Part shown: positions 45,858 through 64,000 of the stretch, piece by piece
How positions within the stretch are numbered: the stretch's first letter is position 1
How the letters are laid out: each line of letters opens with the position of its first letter
Assembly: GCA_964035015.1 (NCBI GenBank)
Contig: OZ035998.1
Coordinates: 37,822,559-37,886,558 of the forward strand
Length of the DNA stretch: 64,000 nucleotides
Reading direction: 5' to 3'
DNA from: Corallium rubrum
Lineage: Eukaryota > Cnidaria > Anthozoa > Scleralcyonacea > Coralliidae
The notes under the pieces: model-generated
The model's input: only the letters and a program-made list of their open reading frames with translations
Database searches by the model: none
Told to the model about the DNA's origin: nothing
Program-made: the position numbers and the translations under genes

Positions 45858-45876
45858 AATAGACACCGTTGAATGG

Positions 45877-46152
45877 GTGATATCTGGCCTGCCATTGCGT
45901 CAAAAACGCACATTTTACAAACGACAGTACACGCGACGTTTATTTCAAGTATTTCGTTGTACAACTGGGTACTTTATGGAGGACTATTTCACGAGGTGCG
46001 TTGAACGTGGTGTTTGTCAATGGAAGTTATGGAACGAGAAGTTTGATATTGAACTCAACTGCGAACAACCCGTGGTACATGTACGTAACTGCCGGCATAT
46101 CGGTTCCCGCACTATTTCAGCAATTGTCGTTTTAAATGTGTTATACTGGTGA
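45877..46152 (+). CDS. Unrecognised 91-codon reading frame
   Basis: An open frame of mixed composition (MISGLPLRQKRTFYKRQYT...) between a MITE and the WDR12 last exon, on the opposite strand. No domain is recognised and the starting codon is not shown to be used; it is probably chance or a repeat remnant. Confidence 0.1.
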   Translation: MISGLPLRQKRTFYKRQYTRRLFQVFRCTTGYFMEDYFTRCVERGVCQWKLWNEKFDIELNCEQPVVHVRNCRHIGSRTISAIVVLNVLYW

Positions 46153-46329
46153 GCTCCACGATTCAAAGTGGAGTCACAGAACATCGATTGTGATGGTGAA
46201 GTGATTGGCAATGTACGGGTGGTGGAGCAGTTCATGAATTAACAGTAACACTTCAAAGACTCGTATAAGCAATGAACGCAAACGGTGACTGTTCACATTA
46301 CTTCTGTGTCGTAATCTCGTGGGCAGGTT

Positions 46330-59430
<13,101 letters not shown>

Positions 59431-59786
59431 CTACAAGTCAGATAACAATATTCATAGTGTTTACTGCGTTCAAATGCACATGCATGTCCACCTTGTATAA
59501 AAGGCCACTAAGCATTCTGCTATCACATACAGAAAAACAAAATATCTTGTAAAAAGAAAAAACAACAACAAACAAACAAAAACTATGCATGGTGCATCAC
59601 TGACTAGTTCCTCGAATCTATATAAATAGTAGGTCCCATTGCACTCACATTTCTTGATGCTGAACGAGTGTACGCCAGTTGAAATAAAGTAGAAACCCGC
59701 ATAAAAGAACCTGTATTTTTCGCGTTTTTGAGAAATCATTGCCAGTTCTCCGAAAAGCGCTCTACATTCTAAAAGATTAATGAATA

Positions 59787-60113
59787 CCAAATGGTTTTCC
59801 GTGTTTGGATACTCTGATCCAAACACGTGGGAAATTGCGAGACTGGAAAAAAGCGTAACAAAACACTAGCCGTAGGCGAGTGTTTTTAGCTTTTTGAAAG
59901 TCGAGCAATTTCCCAAGTGTTTGGATAAGAGTCTCCAAACACGGAAAAAACCATTTGGTATTTCTTTTATAAAATAATCACAAGTGAATATGATATACTG
60001 TCCGACATTTTCAAAAAGTCGTTTTGGCGGGAATTTTCCGTGTTTGGATACTCTGATCCAAACACGGCAATTGACCAATCAGGGCTCGTGTAGTATACAT
60101 GTTATTTTATAAA
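59787..60113. mobile_element. Foldback element with TTTCCGTGTTTGG hairpin
   Basis: ACCAAATGGTTTTCCGTGTT pairs with AACACGGAAAAAACCATTTGGT (given in two halves), then CTTTTATAAAATAA and a tail ending GTTATTTTATAAAA. The arrangement parallels 11631-12020 although the sequence is diverged. Confidence 0.65.
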
Positions 60114-60924
60114 ACCGTATTCGATGATGCGAATATTTCAAAGTTTCCCGCAACCGAACGGTTCTCAGTTAACCACAAACAGCCGCAAAAAACTGGATAT
60201 GATCGAAATCCGTCCTAAAATGGCTAAAACCGCCTAACCGCCGAACTATAATATAGACCCCTTTAAATTAATAATTGGTTAAAATTCAGTCTGAAGGTTC
60301 TTAATCTGCAGTTTCTTTTATGCTGGGGCTGGGGGTTTTACTGTATAAAAATTGTTTATATTTACAGGGTATATAATGTGAAAAATTCTGATCTCTTATT
60401 TTTCCACTAACGTAAAGCTTTTTATAGAAACGTTTCCCAAAACGTAAAATAACTAAAATTCAGTCCGTCCTTTTCAGGTTACCGAGTACCTCTATCCTCT
60501 ATATCCTCTATTAACTGTGAACTTTGCTATGCTATCACCAAATAAGGAAAAGACTGAATATATGAGATAAACCTGTGACATACTAAATCTATATATGTAC
60601 AAAATAACACCACTATAAAGAAGCGCCAAGAATCCTGAACAAGCAAGAACTGTAGTCAGCTACAATCTGTAGTTCACTACTGACTATAGCTATTATCTTG
60701 CAATTTAGAAACAAACATTTGACGACTTTAGTGGAAATAGAAGTCTACATCCAAGTTCATCATTTGAAACTGGAGCTTCAAAAAACCCCTCAAAACAGGT
60801 TAAACCAAATCAGTTCCAATCTGGAAGATTGGATAAAACCTACCATATATGAACGGAACAAAGAATAGTCCTTTCATCACGAAGTGCACCATTGGATAAC
60901 GCGTTGAGAGATTTGATTGGCTCT

Positions 60925-62158
60925 TATTTATTATTATTTTATTAATCTTTATTTCAACACGGTACTATTTCACCAGTAATTAATTACAAACTAAATAAAA
61001 GAAAAATAGTGTTCTTCCAATAGGCCGTGCATATGAATAATAAATAAAAAGTATATAGGCCTATACAAAAACATAGAAGACTATATAATAAAATACCATA
61101 TCGTAAAATATTTACAAATTAACTACCTAAATATTATCCAATTTTTTTATCTTATTTTTAAAAGTATTGACAGTAGCAGATGTTTTAATATCTATTGGTA
61201 ATCTATTCCAGACCAGTGGGCCCCTATAGCCAAACGACTTTTTCATAAAATTAGTCTTTGGCTTTGGTAGTGTGAAATTGAATTGAGATTGTCTAGTATT
61301 GTGATCATGTATAAGGTTGACTTTAGTAAAGATCTCAATTAGATAATTAGGTACTAATTGTTTATCAACTTTGTGCATCATTACTGATAGTTGCTGCATT
61401 CTTCGTTGGTAAAGATTTGAAAATTTTAACGCATTTAATAAGTCAACCGAGCGAACATTGTAACCCTGGTGGGTTATAATGCGAGCAGCTCTATTTTGCA
61501 AGCGTTGAAGTTTTTTTGATAAAGTTTTGCCCAGACATCCCCAAACTTGAGAACAGTAGTCAAAGTATGGCTGAATTAAAGATTTGTAGACCATAATTAA
61601 TGTGTTATGGTCTACAATATCACGCAAACATTTAAGAATATTAAGACCAGAAATAACTTTTGTAGTAATATGGTCAATTTGCGCACGCCAGGTAAGTGAC
61701 TCATCTATCATTAAACCAAGTGATTTTGTGGCCTGAACTCTTCAAATTGGCATATCTCCTATCTTTAACGATGGTTCTTGTTGAATAGTGGCAAGTTTTT
61801 GTTTTGAGCCAATTATCATAAATTCTGTTTTTCCTTTGTTTAAAGTTAATTTATTTGAAATCATCCAATTAGAAATATTCGCTAAGTCTTCATTTAGCAT
61901 TTCAATGACTGTGTTGATGTCATTACTCGATGTCATAATTTGAGTATCATCAGCGAACATTTCAGGTCGAGTACTTTTTAAGCTTTTAGGCAAGTCATTA
62001 ATATAAATCAAAAATAACAATGGGCCCAATACCAAACCTTGTGGTATACCTGTTAATACAGTCAGTGGTTTTGAAGTCTGACCATTCACTTGGCAATATT
62101 GGGTACAAAAAAATTGCCTCTCGCAAAACTTCAGACATCCAAAACTTCGGACAAACAT
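60925..62158 (-). pseudogene. 5'-truncated LINE (non-LTR retrotransposon) with reverse transcriptase remnant
   Basis: The minus-strand frame shows TGIPQGLVLGPLLFLIYINDLP (quoted as TGIPQG...FLIYINDLP), the catalytic FADDT, NKLTLNKGKTEFMI, and after 61742 SLTWRAQIDHI, SLIQPYFDYCSQVWG and LQRLQNRAARIIT, the order of a CR1/L2/Jockey-type reverse transcriptase and its C-terminal part. One in-frame TGA at 61744-61742 interrupts otherwise continuous frame. The endonuclease and upstream RT motifs are missing. The 3' end is A/T-rich (ATTAATAAAATAATAATAAA in minus sense). It cannot encode an active enzyme. Confidence 0.88.
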
Positions 62159-62989
62159 TGGACATTAGCCAATCAGAAAGATCACATGATCCATTCACTT
62201 CATGCAGAAAGGTCTATTCTTCCTGGTTTGTGGGAGAGCCCCCAAGCATAGGTTTGTAATTCAAATGATAATCATAAATATTGTTTACACACAACTTGTG
62301 AACTAAAAAGTAAAAAGCTTGAGGCACACTTGTAGAAGGGTGACCCTACACCATGTATTAAACATGTGCCTTATTTTTTGAAACTTCTAGAAGAGTGATC
62401 CTACTCCGTTTAAATGTCCACATTATATTTTTTTACCTCTCTAGACATCACAAGGTGGCTCGTTCCAGGCCTTTCTAATTTGTGGCTTTTTCATATAAAT
62501 AGCAATGTTTAAGCGATATCTTCCAAATGAAAAGTGCAAATCAAAAGCTGTCAGTAAAATAACTTATCAGCTATTTTTTCATCCTCTATACAGATAACTA
62601 AAAATCAAAAGGGCTGTATAGGCACTTTAATGTAAACACACCTTATTTTTTGACCCTTCTAGAAGGGTGACCTGACTAGAGTACTCCATGCTCCATATAA
62701 ACAACACACATTATCTTTTGACTCTTCTAGTAGCATAACCAAGCCTACCAGTACATTGATCATGCAAACACATCTTTTGACCCTTCAAGGATCATGACCC
62801 TACTTCATGTAAACACACCTTATTTCGAGACGGGTGACCTTAAAGTACTCCATGTAAACATACATTATCTTTTGACTCTTATAGTAGTGTAACTAAGTCT
62901 ACATCATGTAAATGCATGTTATCTTCGACCCTTCTAGAAGGGCCTGATCTCCATGTAAACACATGTTTACTTTATATCTTTTAAGCCTT

Positions 62990-63951
62990 CTAGATCTCCA
63001 GTTTGCAGAGTATGGCAAGTGTACACACAAGTATTTTTTGTGCTTCATCATTTTGCACATTAAAATGTCACATTGCGCACCAAATACAAATATTTTCTTT
63101 AATTGCTACATGCCACTTTGTAGCAAGTTAAATGAAGTACTTGACTACTTGCTCTAAGCTCTGTTCTGGGCAGGGTTGTTAGATTGGATTTTTTTAAGCC
63201 AAATTTTACAATTATTGCTTTTTCTTAGCCTGGTTGGCGTAGAAAAAATCATTTGGCGTAATGGCTTTTTTTTGGCTTTATAGTGATCATTCAAACAAAA
63301 TTTTAATAAAATTAATATTAAATTTTAATAATATAACTTTACTGAAAGAGTGAAATTCTGTATTGTAAAAGAAAAATAAAGCTGTGTTGTGCATTCATTT
63401 TTATATGGTAGCAATAGTACATATTCTTAAGCTGGGAAGCAAAAAATCTCAAAGCAACACTCGGTTAATGTCGTTAAATGTACCAAATCTTTGTGTGCCT
63501 GCACTACTTGTTTAACGTGAACGTGCACTTGACATTTACAATTTTACATTTTACAACGCAAGGGACAGAATTTCAACGCACAACTATTCAAGGTTAACAA
63601 CATGTTGGCTTTTACTTGGCTTAAAGTCCAAATCATTGGACTAAATTAGTCTAAATCATTGGACTAATTTGGCTTTTATTTCATAGCAATGATTTGGCTT
63701 ATTTTGGCTTTTTTTGAAATCACTTTTGGCTTTGAGCATGCGCTGGGATCTAACAACCCTGGCTCTGAGACTTATTTTAATCGTTAGACACAATTCAAGA
63801 GACAAGAGTCATTGAGTCAAGAAATATTTCATCAAAACTCAGAAGTTGCTGGTTGATTATCACCAAGGTACCTGTCCATTTGCACACGATGCACGCATGA
63901 TATCTCGTCGAGTTCTGCCATACATGTACTCTGCAAACTGGCTAGATCTAG
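62990..63951. mobile_element. Inverted-repeat element in the tandem array
   Basis: CTAGATCTCCAGTTTGCAGA and TCTGCAAACTGGCTAGATCT (spelled at 63931-63950 without the initial T shift) are inverted, with GTATGGCA/TGCCATAC further in. It hosts the nested element 63171-63761. Confidence 0.65.
63171..63761. mobile_element. hAT-like element, CAGGGTTGTTAGATT ends
   Basis: Ends CAGGGTTGTTAGATT and GATCTAACAACCCTG are inverted. Flanking octamers GTTCTGGG and GCTCTGAG agree at 6 of 8 positions, consistent with a decayed hAT duplication. TTTGGCTT motifs recur in the interior. No transposase is seen. Confidence 0.7.
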
Positions 63952-64000
63952 TGTAATAAAACACATTACTGTATCTATTAACCCTTCTAGAAGGGCAACT

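Larger units (their letters stand above)
62330..64000. repeat. Degenerate tandem repeat with CTTCTAGAAGGGTGACC units
   Basis: From 62330 to about 62990, and again at 63975-64000, units of roughly 60-75 bp contain CCCTTCTAGAAGGGTGACC, CATGTAAACACA and TTATCTTTTGAC. The array is split by the 62990-63951 insertion and runs off the window edge. Confidence 0.7.

Noticed and set aside
59470..59826. First coding exon of WDR12 near 59482 (frame ...LVAFYTR)
   Set aside because: The phase fits and FYT is suggestive, but the donor is weak, the intron would be about 50 bp and no ATG lies in a sensible position.

Overview
The window looks like nuclear DNA from an invertebrate animal. It is AT-rich and carries widely spaced, intron-rich genes on both strands with canonical GT/AG junctions. 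The spaces between exons are packed with inverted-repeat transposons, retroelement scraps and simple repeats. The gene set (MSL1, SUMO, METTL6, WDR12) is metazoan. The repeat style (many foldback MITEs, CAGGG/TAGGG-type hAT ends, hammerhead-bearing Penelope-like fragments, 5S- and tRNA-derived SINE pieces) suggests a cnidarian, perhaps an anthozoan. That placement is inference; nothing here fixes the species.

Four protein genes could be assembled exon by exon, with splice phases that agree at every junction. MSL1 (+, 6005-19557, 9 coding exons) is the dosage-compensation/H4K16-acetylation scaffold, with its coiled coil and PEHE domain. SUMO (-, 31958-24792, 5 coding exons) encodes a 106-residue precursor with a di-glycine and a 16-residue tail. 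METTL6 (+, 34123-44486, 5 exons) is a complete tRNA m3C methyltransferase. WDR12 (-, 59430-46330, 14 exons found) is the ribosome-biogenesis WD40 protein, complete except for roughly the first 10-15 residues. SUMO and METTL6 diverge from a shared 2.2 kb spacer; METTL6 and WDR12 converge. The genes are unrelated housekeeping or chromatin functions, with no operon-like logic.

Layout: 1-5.9 kb is repeats only (a 3 kb inverted-repeat unit, SINE scraps, two pentanucleotide arrays, a MITE beside MSL1). 6-19.6 kb is MSL1 with MITE-rich introns. 19.6-24.8 kb is intergenic repeats. 24.8-32 kb is SUMO, with an 826 bp hAT derivative in an intron. 34.1-44.5 kb is METTL6; its 7.9 kb first intron holds two nested hAT elements and a pair of near-identical 1.76 kb transposons in inverted orientation. 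46.3-59.4 kb is WDR12, with a 494 bp perfect palindrome and many arrays in its introns. 60.9-64 kb is a broken LINE and nested inverted-repeat elements in a degenerate tandem repeat.

The most unusual structure is the inverted transposon pair at 37.7-41.5 kb. Both copies carry the same small spliced reading frame (64 codons, five exons). Other points worth attention are the perfect palindrome with a 13 bp target duplication, several insertions with exact target-site duplications, and pentanucleotide arrays with concentric blocks of variant units.
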